64,000 nt of DNA, from positions 124,001 to 188,000 of the forward strand of contig MU270026.1 in the NCBI GenBank assembly GCA_021432635.1. Direction: 5' to 3'. This DNA is from Thozetella sp. PMI_491. Its lineage: Eukaryota > Ascomycota > Sordariomycetes > Chaetosphaeriales > Chaetosphaeriaceae. Under the pieces are notes generated by a model. The model was not told the origin of the DNA, made no database searches, and saw only the letters and a program-made list of their open reading frames with translations. This document shows, in pieces, positions 11,281 to 22,383 of this stretch (position 1 is its first letter; each line of letters begins with the position of its first letter). Made by a program: the position numbers and the translations under genes.

Positions 11281-11846
11281 GAATGCTGCTACAGGAAGGA
11301 GAACAGCATAGAGGCGAGAGAAGAATCGCGCGTCATTAGAAGTGCTTGCACCGTGGAGCTGCAGATCGCTTGAGCTTATAGCGATCGAAGCCAGGCGGTT
11401 GCCTCAAAGAGCACCGGCCGGAATGGGCTAGGCCCCACTGATGCACCCCTGCTTAAGCCACATAACCCGACTTGCAGAACTTTGGGGCGAGACAGCTGCC
11501 TAGAGGTATCCATGATTATCCAATAGGGTACAGCGAATACCGTAGAAAGTTGGCACCCTTCCACTCCCACACGTGGAGACTACCGGGGGAGCGGTGGGGG
11601 TTGGGCGAAGTAAATCCTACGGAGGACGGATACACACTGTTAAAAAGCCTAGCCCAATATCGGCGGCCGCTCCCTCCCGCCAGCCGCCGCGATGGTTGAA
11701 AGTCACGTGATGCTCAGATGCTATACAAAACAAGGGTGTAGCCGGAAGTCCAATTTCAGCACTTCATTTCTCGTGATTCATCAGACATCTTTCACTAACA
11801 AGTTATCGAACGTTCTCTTCAGTCGCTCGGCCAGCAACCTGCCCAG
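11281..11846. other. Intergenic region
   Basis: Upstream region of the F-box gene (minus) and of the NLR N-terminal remnant (plus). A minus-strand open frame of 150 codons at 11781-12233 is the shadow of that remnant. No independent gene is seen. Confidence 0.5.
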
Positions 11847-12560
11847 ATGGAAGCTGTCGGCCTTGTCGCCAGTGTTATCGCGATCATTTAGATAGGCGAA
11901 ACCGTCATCGACCTTTGCAAGCAGTACATTCGTGTTGATCAGGATGCTCCGACGCACCTCAGCCTCATTATGATTAAGCCTTCCGCCTTGAAAGGCTTGT
12001 GATCTCATCCGGCTCCTTTTGGAGAGCTCGCACCTGCTTCGGCAGAATGAATCGCTGACCACATCGGTCGAATAATGCCAGCGGGTTAACCTTAAGAAGC
12101 TAATTAGACATGGGGACAAGAATGTTAGGCTGAGTCGCTGGAAGAAGAAGACACTGCTTTCTTTGGAAACTTTAGCATGGCCTCTCAAGCGATCAAGAGC
12201 CATGAAGCTGCTCGAAGAACTGACAAAGTACAAAAAGACAATTGGGCTAGCTCTGCTGGTCGATGCCGCGTATGTCTTCCTCTGTCATTGAGGTAGTTAA
12301 CGCATGCATTTGAAAGCTAACGAACCGCCTAAGGCAGTCGTGAAGACCTTGACACAAACTGTCAAGGAGGTGAGGCTATCTCTCGACGGTTGGGTCGTCT
12401 ATCTCTTTCTGCTTTCTGCGTAGTATTATGTGCTAATGAGACCGATTATGACAGAGACCAAGAGCCATGCAGTTCTAGACTGGCTAGTCGAGGTAGATCC
12501 GTCGCCAAATCACAGACAACCCCAGGGGCTGCTTCGCTGAAGAATAGAATTTTACTTTCA
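11847..12560 (+). pseudogene. Decayed fungal STAND/NLR N-terminal (Helo-like) domain
   Basis: On the plus strand from ATG 11847 the translation starts MEAVGLVASVIAII, then a TAG (about 11889), then IGETVIDLCKQY and APTHLSLIMIKPSALKG. This is the N-terminal domain that precedes NACHT in many fungal STAND proteins, where the stop position is usually Gln (CAG to TAG). After more stops and frame changes, later family blocks can still be read: LETLAWPLKRSRAMKLLEEL and KYKKTIGLAL near 12150-12260, VVKTLTQTVKEVRLSL near 12335-12380 after a plausible intron, and SHAVLDWLVEVDPS near 12460, which is the linker to NACHT. Nothing NACHT-like follows. So this is a truncated, mutated relic of an NLR-type gene. 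Confidence 0.72.
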
Positions 12561-12876
12561 AGATCAAAGGGGACTACTGTTCTTCGCATAACCTATATTG
12601 ACAAAATATAGAAAAGAGACATAAGCATTTACGTATATCTGCCTAAAATTAGCTTTAGCTTATAGTTAGCATTACTAGAAGTAATCACCGAAATAAAGCA
12701 CTTTCGTGAAGTACATCTAACTATTTTAACTATGAACCCGAATATCCCTAGTGTGAAGCAAGCGGGCGGGATAAAACCGGGGATACTTATGGTGATTCAG
12801 TTAGTTACTACAACAAAGTAAAATTATTTCCTCAGTACACTAGCATTATCCAAAGCTTCCTTCGTGAGCCACATAA
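12561..12876. other. AT-rich spacer
   Basis: AT-rich non-coding DNA between the NLR relic and the lipase stop codon. Its composition differs from the coding neighbours and could reflect RIP-type C-to-T change or simply the lipase 3' region. No gene is seen. Confidence 0.45.
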
Positions 12877-14447
12877 TCAAGATCCCAGTGGTGTTTCATA
12901 AGAATACTCCGCTGCCCCTGCCCACATCGGAAAGCTGTTCCCGGTCTTTTGATATCTCTCGATGGGCAAGAAGCTGTTCAGCTCGGTCCTCCGGCACTGG
13001 ATTCCGGCAGTCGCCTTCCCTGTGAACCGGTCTTCAATCCACTGCATCCATGTGTGGCGCGAGGCATCAAGGACTGGCACGTGCCCCACACCATCCACAA
13101 CCAAGAACTCGAGATCAGTCTCGGGGTAGAGCGCGCAGGTATCCTCCACCGTCGGTGCCGTAACACTGTAAGGCACATAGGCATCTTCCGTTCCCTGAAT
13201 CACCAGCAACGGACCTTTGGCCGGTTTCCGCCCGGCGTTGGCAAGCTTGGAGTATGCATCGACGTACCAGGTCTCGTTGTAATTGTCCAGTATGATTGTC
13301 TCGCCGGTGAGGAAGAGGTACTGCGATGCGCTGATTCCGCCTTGGACTTCCTTGAGAAGAGCCGTCCTTGCAATGCCAAGAGGCGACAGGACAGTGCTGG
13401 GCTCGAAATCAGGGAATATCCCTTTCATAGCGAGGCTGGTCCACGACACGATGAATTCGGGCACTCCACTAAACGCATCGGTCGTAGGGCTGCCAGCAAC
13501 CGTGCCCAAGTACCCAGGTCCGAGCGAAGGGTCCTGGGCGATCGCCTCGGCGACACCCCACTGGTCACAAATTAGCACCTATTACTCCACTAAACACCCC
13601 TGCCAGCTTTCCTGCCAACATTATTATGACAGACTGCTGGCAGGTGGGACGGCTCGTTGGCGAGACTCACGGCTACCCCACCCCCTTGGCTATGACCCAC
13701 GGTGACAAACTCTTCCGTTAACAGATCCGGGAATGCCTCCAACGCAGCCTGCATCGCGTATAGTGCATCCCGGGCGCTCGCAGGCGACATGAGATACTGG
13801 TGAGGAATGGGAGTGCCATCCCAGGAGGTCGATATACCCACGCCTGCATAGTCAGGGGCGACTACCGCGTAGCCAGCGAGGGCCAAGGCGAATGGGGCAT
13901 AGTCTCCATACCATAAGGCCCGGTGGGAAGATGGGGCCGCCGAACGGAAAAAACCGGACGTGCCGTGCGTCCAAAGCACAGCTGGGGCCGCGGCCTCCTT
14001 CTTCTGTTGAACTTGGCGAGGCTGGAACGGCCACAGCACGAATGCGGACGTTGGAATCACAGTGCCATTTATGTTGGTCGTTGTGTAGAGGATGCGAGAG
14101 AGTGCTGTGTTTGGAGGCAGGGCGTACGAGGTCAGGTCTGTGAATGGCTGAGCCTTGAGGAGAATGCCCGGTTCCAAGGGTCCGGTTTCATTTGTCAAGG
14201 GAGGGAGAGTGTAAAAGTCGTCCTCCGAGGGCCCTCCATTCGCAAGCTGAGACCTGTCAAAGTTGAGGATGTTGTTCAAACTTGCCACGGTACTATCAGA
14301 CAAATTGGCAGCGGCGATTTGAGCAGCGGATAGCGAAAATGACGAGTTAAACCCAACAGACTGCAACACAGCTGGTGAGAGCTGAGCGCTGCCGAAAGCA
14401 ATGGCCGAGGCCACCACGAGCGAACGAAGAGTTTGGGACAAAACCAT
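12877..14447 (-). CDS. Secretory lipase (fungal LIP family), alpha/beta hydrolase
   Basis: Two exons, complement(12877-13560, 13671-14447), with a 110-nt intron (donor GTGAGT, acceptor GACCAG). The junction reads GGGVA then WGVAEAIAQ, as in the family. I start at 14447 because MVLSQTLRSLVVASAIAFGS is a good signal peptide; the frame is open further upstream to 14549. The catalytic machinery is complete: WTHGTSG oxyanion strand, VVAPDYAGVG, nucleophile elbow GHSQGG, acid in QGTEDAYVPYS and His in VDGVGHVPVL. About 486 aa. It is probably an extracellular triacylglycerol lipase or esterase of the Candida LIP type. There is no lipid-related neighbour. A lipase function for this particular paralogue is inferred. 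Confidence 0.88.
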
Positions 14448-14523
14448 TATGGCTATGTATCGAGAGTTTTGCGCGCTAGTTGATCTAGAGAACAATAATT
14501 CCGAATCTTTCCATGCCACAACT

Positions 14524-14540
14524 TGTATAAATATACAGCT
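14524..14540 (-). promoter_or_regulatory. TATA-like element upstream of the lipase
   Basis: The minus strand reads TGTATATTTATACAAG about 77-93 nt upstream of the chosen lipase start at 14447, a plausible TATA position for a fungal gene. It is nearly palindromic, so orientation is assigned only by the gene. Confidence 0.4.
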
Positions 14541-14549
14541 CCTGTTCAT

Positions 14550-15569
14550 AATTTGTCTGGCGTTGACAATGTCTTGCGATTACGGAAGCCGCACCATGCC
14601 ACGGAATTTGTTACTAAAAGGAGACCTCCACGGCGTACGAGTGGAGCATCGCAATCGCCCCACCAAAGGCTTAGGATAAGCGGTGAAGGCTTAAGCAACT
14701 CAATAAGGTACCTACCACTAGGTAAGGGAGGTCAGGCTTTTGCATTCGTATTGAAAGCTTCTTTTGGAAGTCGTTTCCGAAGTGTGCCTTGGCCCGTGCC
14801 ACCCCTACAGATTATCGAAATGTTCTAGAATAGCGGCGACTAACTTGGCAGCTGTCTTTGTAAGGAAGCAATAAGTAAGCGACCCTTTGCCCATCCATAC
14901 AATGCCAAATGACGTAACAGCGCCAAGAGCCTATTGATAAGTCGCTCGCTTAGCCTAAGTTGCTCTCGCGACAATGCTTTCTCGTCCCAAGATCCCATTA
15001 CACCAAAAACGAAATACTTATATCTGAGCCCCTGCTGGCAAGACCGCAAGCTAGCGCTTATGTCCGCAATTATCAGAGACAATTTCTATACTAACGGCAG
15101 TAGCTGCAAGTTAATATTTGGATCCATTCATTCTTTTAATAACTACAGCTTACTCTGCAGTTTCGATGAGCCATTGCCTTAGGCATCGTCCTCGCAAGCT
15201 CTACTAAGCAATCGCTCTTCTCGAGATTTGCGTTGTAACTGTTCCACATCTTAAATTTTACAACACGTAAAAGGCTACCCGCCTCGGTGGCATCAAACTG
15301 TCCGTCTTACCTGGTAGTCTCTAGCTAGAGAGAATTTGCGGATAAGAGATAAAAGATAAGGAAGGGGGCTGCTCTGCACGAGTAAGCAAGGCTGCTAATC
15401 TGCACAAGACGCTGCATAGATTGGCTGCATCACGGTCAGCTGCAAGGCTGTATCCGGGAGCTATTACGTACAAATATGTATTCATCGTAGCCAAGAGTTT
15501 TCCATCGGGCTATGTCTAGTAACTATCGTCGCAGAATAAGGTATACACGGATTATTTACCACTGCGACC
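14550..15569. other. Intergenic divergent promoter region
   Basis: About 1.1 kb between the lipase (minus) and the Kre9-like gene (plus). No open frame above 102 codons and no repeat. It must contain both promoters. Confidence 0.5.
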
Positions 15570-16508
15570 ATGGTACCCTCCATCTTTTTCTCATGCCTTG
15601 TCTCGGCCGCATGGATGCCGTTCGTTGCCAAATGCGCTAGCTCTCGCACGACTACCGAGATTCTCTATGGTGTAGGAGGGACGACAACAAAGATCGAGAC
15701 ATTAGTCTCCCCGCAGCAGGGGGACAATTCATTTTTGCGTCCGTCGAAAGGGGAGCGTATTACGGCGGGCAGCATTTACACAATCCAGTGGGCCAATCCA
15801 GCTGTAAGCTTGGTTAATATATTTCTCGAGGATGATAGCGGCTATGCGCACGGATATGGCAACGAAACATGTCCTGGCTACCTCATAAACGACTTCTGCG
15901 CTCCGCTTGGCCTCGCCGCACCCAACAACGGCCAGCTAGAATGGTTTGTGAAGAAGTTTGACACGGGATACACATACACGGATGCTTTCTTTCTCAGGCT
16001 GGGCGTAGATTTCTTGGCCAGTGATGTATGATACCACTACTGGCAACCAAGTTTGGTAAAAACCAACATCTGACACCGCTTACAGTATGATTTTCGCGCG
16101 ACGATGGACTTCACATCGTCCGATGAGTTTTTGGTCGTGCAGCCAGGGTCTGAGCCAAGCACTACCGTCTTCACAACGACTACAACATCCAAGACCACAA
16201 GCCAACCCAGCACAACCACAAAAGCATCGCCGGCGCTCACAACGACTCCACAAAGTTCGGAAGTGATCAGTACAGTATCGGGTGTCTCGCAATCCACTAC
16301 CACCAGCCCCGCGACTACGGGAAGCACCGAATCTTTCGAACCCGGCTCGAGTTCCTCGACTCTCACCAGCAGCCTATCGACATCCAGTTCCGCGGCTTCA
16401 CCCACTCACTCAACTTCAACAAGTATTGGAGCCCAAATTTTCATTCAAAACCTGCGCTTCACATTGATCCTATGCGGTGTGGTTTCCTCGGCCATAATTT
16501 TCATTTGA
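15570..16508 (+). CDS. Kre9/Knh1-like Ser/Thr-rich GPI-anchored wall protein
   Basis: Two exons, 15570-16025 and 16086-16508, joined by a 60-nt GT-AG intron (donor GTATGA, acceptor TTACAG), give 292 aa. The N-terminus is a signal peptide (MVPSIFFSCLVSAAWMPFVAKC). A Kre9/Knh1-type beta-sandwich follows: SFLRPSKGERITAGSIYTIQW, then VNIFLEDDSG, and it closes with DYDFRATMDFTSSDEFLVV across the splice junction. Then comes a Ser/Thr stretch of about 100 residues and a hydrophobic C-terminus (FTLILCGVVSSAIIFI) suited to GPI attachment. Such proteins are O-mannosylated cell-surface proteins linked to beta-glucan assembly or adhesion. The exact role is not known. Confidence 0.87.
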
Positions 16509-17089
16509 GAAAGTCAACCGAGATTTTTCCATCATTGATACATCGGTAGCGATATTGGGACAGTCGGACTACATTATATTTACCTACCCACACACAAGAT
16601 CACATTTGATGTAATAGCGTTTCAAGTAATAATACTGGACAATAAAGTCCCAGGACATGGTCTCGTTTCCAACAGGAGCGGGTGGAACCGCTGGTGGCCA
16701 GGTAGAACTTCACTTTTCGTTGAAGGGCGGAGATTAAACAAACTAACCAGCTGCATCCAATTGATAGAAGCAGTACACCACAATCCTACCCTACATGTGA
16801 GAAGAAGAATATTTGGGAAGATAAATTTGCCGAAATGGCAAAGGATCTTGCGTCTTCACGATGGCCGGCCGCTGTTGGTTGTGGCGGCAGATTCGTATAA
16901 TACGTGAAGAAGGGGCGAGGCTCTCTCAATACCTACATTTGCCTTCAGCCTTCACCGAACGAAGGTACGTAGATGTATAGCACACAATTCGCGTGCCGTG
17001 CCTGCTTTTATCACGCAATCTGTCTCGTTCCGTGCGCTGCAGTCCCCCCGCTGAATTCCGTCGCCCGCCAAGATCGCATAGCTTATGGC
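16509..17089. other. Intergenic region between convergent genes
   Basis: Holds the 3' ends of the Kre9-like gene (plus) and the GMC oxidoreductase (minus). No gene seen. Confidence 0.5.
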
Positions 17090-19352
17090 TTAAGTCGTGA
17101 GTCCTCTAATCAAAGCCGCGGCTCTTTCTGCAAGGATATATACTGCAACCTGTGTGTGCACATTGGGAATTGTGGGCTGCCATCTCTGTTAGCAGGTCAA
17201 CGTCGTAGAGAAGATGCAACATACAAACGCAGATGCATCGATAACTCTTAACCCCTTCACCTTCTTAACCTTGTGGTCAGGATCAACAACCCCCCAATTG
17301 GCTCCATACGGCGACATCCGAGCGGTGTGAGATCCATGGTCCTCGCTGACAGCAGATGCACGCGCATACGCGAGCAAGTCTGCATCTGTTGTTGCGTTGG
17401 CTACAGGGGCATACAAAGCGCCTACTATGCTAGACAAGGGACTGAGGTGAGCAAACTCTAGGATGTGTTTCATGACCTGTACAAACGCGGTTCTGTCGAA
17501 TTCATGCCCAAAGTAGTTCGGGTTAATTTTGGGTGCCGCGAACGGATCACTTGATAGCAGCGTGATATTGCCCTCTGCGTTTCCCACCAAGTCAGCTCCT
17601 GGTCTAATGGACAGTTTTGGTCGCTACTTACCGGACAATGGAGCCACTAAAGCTGCAGTCAATGTAGAATAATACCCTGTTGCTGGCTGAGTGAGCCCAC
17701 TGGAGAGAGAAAACTTCGCCTAGCCCGGGTCTATGTTAGTAAATGCTAACTGTATTATTAACTGCGCTTAACATGCTAACGCACCTGTCCAATGATCTCG
17801 ACATGACCGGAGCCGGCGCCGTTGGCAGGATCCGGTTCAGAGTCCGAGAAGCTGTACGGAACCCGCAGATACGCCACCGAGTGGGAGGCGCTGTTGACAA
17901 AGGGGCCCGTCCGCATTGTCAACCACTGGTTGAGCGATTCTTGGCGGAGAGTCTGGTTTCTATTCAAGTCATCGTTTGTGTCATTTGTCTTGGAATTGAA
18001 AATGATAGGGAGAAGCATATGATCTTTGAGATGCATGCCAACATCGGGCGAATCCACAACCGTGTCGATGCCCAGTCTCTGAAGTTCTGGCTGCGGTCCG
18101 ATTCCCGAGAGAGTCAATATTTTGGGAGTGCCGACAAATCCAGACGACACGATAACCTCCTTGGATGCTATCACCTTGAATTTAGGGCTTGTGGAGTTCA
18201 CGCCCACTTCAACCGCTCTCATATCGGGAATCTCTCCGTCACGAGCCACGTTTAGAAGCCGCAGGCCCTGCGTGTTGATCAACACATCAAGATTATCGCG
18301 TGAACTTTTAAGCGGAATCAGATATGCGGTTGAAGCACAGCTGCGCTCCCCGCCGCCAATAGCCGCTTGCATCCAACCTATCGACATTTTCTTAGAAGGG
18401 TATCGTGTGCGTCGCCTGTTCACACAACTTACTCCATCCTAGGGTATCCCCGGCGTTCAAATCTCGATTGTACCTGAATTTTCCTGGCCCAGACCTCTTG
18501 CTGGTCTCCGCAATTTTCGCTGGAAATTGCTTGACGTAGCTGAGCAGGCTGGCATTGACCGGTCCATAGCCATGTGCGGACGGGATTACCTCGCCTGTGG
18601 TATCATGTCCGTCAACAGGCGGAACGAGATGGGACATCTTGAAGGGATCAGCAGCAGGATTTTGGAGCACCTAAATTTTTTTTAAAAAAAATGCGCCATA
18701 CCTTGAGCCAATATTTCTCAACTGCTTTCCAAGACAGGCTCTGATCTTTCATAATGTGCGCCCAATGGTCCCAAGTTCCATTCGACGGCCGGTGGAATGC
18801 CATCTGGTCTAGTCAATGACGTCAGCTTCTTACCATTGATGGCCATGCGCTTCATGAAAGGCTTAAGAAGGATAGACTCACTAATGCAACTCGATCCTCC
18901 CAGCACATGGCCCCTAGGAATATTGATGATGCGATTGTTCAGTCCTGGCTGAGAGGTGCTGGTGTAGTTCCAATCCACCGGGCTTTTGAGAAGCGCACCA
19001 GCAAGATAAGGAACGTGAAGATTCAGATTATCCTCAACGCTAAATAACTCAATAAGCATTCTTCTAGACTCCTCAACTGTGTTAGGTCAACTCACCCCCC
19101 TCCGGCTTCGACGAGCAATACTTGGTTGCCAACATCCTCGCTAAGCCTAGCGGCAAGCACGGAGCCCTTTTGCTGTCATCAGCCTATGAATCCTGATTTA
19201 GGGCAGGTAAAACGGCTCACAGCGGTTCCCCCTCCTACTATAACATAGTCATAGGCTTTTTCCGGCGTAAGCTGCTCCGGTGAAGTGAGCAGGTTGTAGG
19301 TCCCGCCAAGGTGGGCAAAAATGGCTAGCCACAGGGAGAAAGAAAGCCGCAT
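17090..19352 (-). CDS. GMC oxidoreductase (aryl-alcohol oxidase/choline dehydrogenase family), secreted
   Basis: Nine exons read in full frame to 596 aa: complement(17090-17176, 17225-17574, 17632-17719, 17785-18377, 18433-18637, 18702-18808, 18882-19039, 19096-19166, 19221-19352). The first exon gives a signal peptide MRLSFSLWLAIFAHLGG, then the FAD Rossmann motif VIVGGGTAGS across intron 1 and LLVEAGGG. GMC signature 1 is RGHVLGGSSCINQM across intron 3, and signature 2 is SSGFVGTPKILTLSGIGP. The C-terminal block GLRVIDASAFPTIPNVHTQ and VAVYILAERAAALI carries the active-site His region. The enzyme oxidises an alcohol with FAD, passing electrons to oxygen or a quinone, outside the cell. Several splice sites had closer alternatives; I chose those that restore family alignment. 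The substrate is unknown. Confidence 0.87.
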
Positions 19353-20862
19353 CTCTGTCCTGGGACTTCTCGAACGACTGGCTAAATACGGACACGATCA
19401 AGAGCTTAAGGATGAGGCCAAAATGGGTTTGATCTTAACCTACATTGTGTTCAACTCGACCTTGAGCGCTTACTCTTATACCGCTGTACCGTATACCAAG
19501 GGGTGCTGACTCAACGTATTATTCCTGGTACTGCTCACCCAATAGCATTGAGGAATCTATATGCCGTGTAACCCTACATACAAACTGCTTGTTTCCCCAT
19601 ACAGAAAGAGTAGCGAAGCAATAAACCCCCATATAGGAAAAATCTGCCCTCGATAGTTACGCCCTAAGGATCATGCGCCACTGGCAAATATCCGATCCGG
19701 CAAAGGTATCGTCGGAGGTGGGTGTGACTAGCTGGGTGTCATGCAAGTAGAGAGAAAAGAACTAACAGAAGCCACCAGCGCTAAACTCATAGGGACTAGG
19801 CACTTGTTGTAAATAGGTAATTATGACGAGGGCTGATGATACTGTGGGTTACTCGTCAAGGAAGTCCCCCCAAAAGCCACGCCTTCGTGGATAGACGAGA
19901 TCAGCTCAATGGTGCGAAACAATATTACATACTGTTGCGACTCCGCATCAGGATGTCATAGGCAGCGCGGAGAGTCGAGTGCGAAAGGTGTGGCAGACAC
20001 AGCCAACCCCTCGAAATTTGCCGCAGATTCAGCCTTTGTGTTACTAAGCTATTGCAGTAGGGAAACTCGCCTAGTTTCCATTCTCTTGCATCGTAATCCG
20101 GTAGCCGAGTCCTAAATTACGCAACCGAATCTAGAAGTGTCGAATTCAGCTATTGGTAGAACTTGGTAGATAGTGGAGGATAAGGGCGTTGAAGATCCGG
20201 TTCGATCCTGAGGGGTATCACTCCGACAATAGCTCGCTCTTGCGATACATATCAAAAACCAGATCGAAGTACACTCAGTTCATTGGATACAGCCCAACGG
20301 CCTGTGTTCGTCAGGCCTTTCTAAAACTTCGGGGCATCTACTCAGGTCACCAGCCCTGCCTCAGGTGTTGACCTGCTTGTCTTTGTGACCATGCAATGCA
20401 CGACGAGATACTCAGGCAATAGTCGTTATTGTCTCTATTTAATAGAGAGATGTCTTGGTGAATAGTTGCACAGGGCATTCCCGAGGCATCATTCCCTATA
20501 AAGAACTTTGAGTAGCTTTATTGGGTGACATAAATAGATGACACTAGCCTGTCGAGCAAAGGAGCTAGAGAATGTTCAAGTAAGGCCTCGTCCAAATTCT
20601 ACTACAAGAGGTATCCAGGCACATAGCAACAGATGAACCGCAATTGGTATAAATAGAGACGGCCAAAACAACTTTGGTTGCAATGAACCTGCGTTAGTGC
20701 CCCCATCTTCTACGATCTATGGACGCGAGGAGGCCCAAGTCGGTGTTCCTCTGGGATTACCCACACCGCCGCCAACGCCAGATCGCCCAAAAGAGTAGTG
20801 TGACGACTTCGCTATTGTCGAGCTCGCCTATCAAGAACGTCAATATCTAGTATCCTCGGGCC
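19353..20862. other. Intergenic divergent promoter region
   Basis: About 1.5 kb between the GMC gene (minus) and the PARP-like gene (plus). I see no gene. A GGTTCGATCC box at 20199-20208 resembles a Pol III B box but lacks a foldable tRNA around it (see rejected items). Confidence 0.5.
20646..20657 (+). promoter_or_regulatory. TATA box candidate for the PARP-like gene
   Basis: The sequence GGTATAAATAGAG lies about 210 nt upstream of the PARP-like ATG at 20863. It is a good TATA match on the correct strand, implying a 5' untranslated region of roughly 170-180 nt. Confidence 0.45.
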
Positions 20863-22383
20863 ATGTCTCAGGGAATCAAAAGAGAGCTCTCCGACACCGA
20901 AGACTCACAAATGTCGGATCGAAAGAGAGCGTGTGCGCAAGATGGTGCATTTGCGCCCGGCCAGATGAAATTCACAGCGCGTTTTGCTGCCATTGAGGCG
21001 CATAAATGGTGGACAAGGCCGGCGTGGGACATTCCAGCTTCCATCGGCGATTTCGTCGAAAAGGTTGGCGCCCAGGAATACAAATTCACCTACCCAGTCG
21101 GGGCGCTGAAGATCTTCCACCGTCTATGCTGGGCGGTTCCTGAGTCTATTACTGAGGTCATCGTTCGTGTTGTGTGTCGAGACGACTACGACGGCTTTTG
21201 CATCCACCTAGCACCCGAAGACAGAGAGGAGAAGAAGCGCCATGCGCACTGTCGCACTGACAAAACCTGGAGCGACAACATGAGATGCGGAAAGAAGCGC
21301 AACTTTCTTGTGTATTTGCTGAGCTGCGACTTGCACGACTTCATGACGACTGAGCGTAGATCTCTTCTCCAGATTCACGAAAAGATTCTCGGCATCCTGG
21401 AGTCGGATCCTTCCCAAACGTGTGCAGTTTGCGCGACACCATTCGATGACAAAGCCAAGCTTTGGCGCCTCACATCCTGTGAGAAGAAGACATGTATCGA
21501 TACTATGCAGCTCTGGCCTCTAGACATTCGCCTTTCGCCACTGATCTTAGATGCCTCAGTTCTGGACTTTCTCTTGTGCTGCTGTCTTGTGGCCGGGTCT
21601 CACGAAGGTCTACCAGACAACATTGATGTAAACAAGGTCATCAACTCTCTGCCCATTCTCCGAGATTGTATGCCTCTGAATGAGCTCCTGTGTGGAGATA
21701 GAAAGGACAAGAAATTGCAGCAAGAGAAGCGCGATTTCCTCTCTTGGCTCTGTAAGAGCTTCCAAGGATGCATCATTTCGGCACCGCCAGCATCCGCAGT
21801 CCCTTGGGGCAGTGAATTGGGCCATCAATTTCTGATGATGAACACGCGGCGGGATCTCCAAGCGACATTCATGAAGAGGAAGACTGCGATTGGTGTCCCC
21901 AAAGGCACTGTCGCTTTCCACGGAACCGCGAATCATACCATCTTCTCAGTGCTGACGAGCACCTTGTTTACCCAATTTGACAAAGCCCTCGTGGGAAAGG
22001 CAATTTACTATGCAGACCAACCTTCTTATTCCATCCCGTACATCACGAGCCGGTCTTATCGGAACCCTTGCGTCACGACCTGGACCAATAGTCGATTCCG
22101 CGGCGCAGATTTGCTCGTTCTGTTCGGCCTCGAACTCACCTCTATCAGCAAACCGACTCCACTCTCGGAGGGGAGGACCAATACTGACGGAGAATTGATT
22201 GTTCGATACATCTTTCTCATACCAGCACAAAAGACTGGTGTAGAAGCCCCGGCGTTTAAAAGGTGGGGTCCTGTCAATAATACCCCAACGAGAGAGGCTA
22301 TTGACCTAGTTATGTCAACTACATTCGGAGAAATCCACGCAGACACGCTCGGATGTACCACTAGATCGGCATCAAACGTCTGA
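20863..22383 (+). CDS. Divergent PARP-family (PARP6/8 or UBC-PARP-like) mono-ADP-ribosyltransferase
   Basis: Single exon, 506 aa, with no signal peptide and a basic N-terminus (KREL, DRKRA) suggesting nuclear location. Three features match the PARP6/PARP8/fungal UBC-PARP type. First, a cysteine module CAVC (187-190) with SCEKKTC (205-211) then LILDASVLDFLL. Second, a segment ILRDCMPLNELL then FLSWLCKSFQGCIIS, as in the pre-catalytic region. Third, a catalytic-like block with VAFHGTANHTIF (His353) and VGKAIYYADQPSYS (Tyr382/383), the equivalents of the PARP FHGS and GxGIYF motifs, ending in VRYIFLIP. The third triad position cannot be assigned with confidence. No ubiquitin-conjugating domain is present. 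The family transfers ADP-ribose from NAD+ to proteins. Assignment rests on motifs only. Confidence 0.68.
   Translation: MSQGIKRELSDTEDSQMSDRKRACAQDGAFAPGQMKFTARFAAIEAHKWWTRPAWDIPASIGDFVEKVGAQEYKFTYPVGALKIFHRLCWAVPESITEVIVRVVCRDDYDGFCIHLAPEDREEKKRHAHCRTDKTWSDNMRCGKKRNFLVYLLSCDLHDFMTTERRSLLQIHEKILGILESDPSQTCAVCATPFDDKAKLWRLTSCEKKTCIDTMQLWPLDIRLSPLILDASVLDFLLCCCLVAGSHEGLPDNIDVNKVINSLPILRDCMPLNELLCGDRKDKKLQQEKRDFLSWLCKSFQGCIISAPPASAVPWGSELGHQFLMMNTRRDLQATFMKRKTAIGVPKGTVAFHGTANHTIFSVLTSTLFTQFDKALVGKAIYYADQPSYSIPYITSRSYRNPCVTTWTNSRFRGADLLVLFGLELTSISKPTPLSEGRTNTDGELIVRYIFLIPAQKTGVEAPAFKRWGPVNNTPTREAIDLVMSTTFGEIHADTLGCTTRSASNV

Noticed and set aside
12949-13575. Plus-strand open frame of 208 codons
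   Set aside because: It is antisense to the second lipase exon, which has a full catalytic triad and family alignment. No domain or start context supports it.
17186-17224. A 39-nt last intron in the GMC gene
   Set aside because: The acceptor 9 nt further on gives a 48-nt intron and the family C-terminal sequence DASAFPTIPNVHTQ.
18671-18701. A 31-nt intron in the GMC gene
   Set aside because: Taking the next acceptor (TTCAAG at 18638) gives a normal 64-nt intron and removes an insertion that the family lacks.
20150-20215. Possible tRNA or tRNA-derived SINE, from the B-box-like GGTTCGATCC at 20199-20208
   Set aside because: The flanks do not form a T stem, the upstream A-box-like stretch is poor and no acceptor stem pairs around it.
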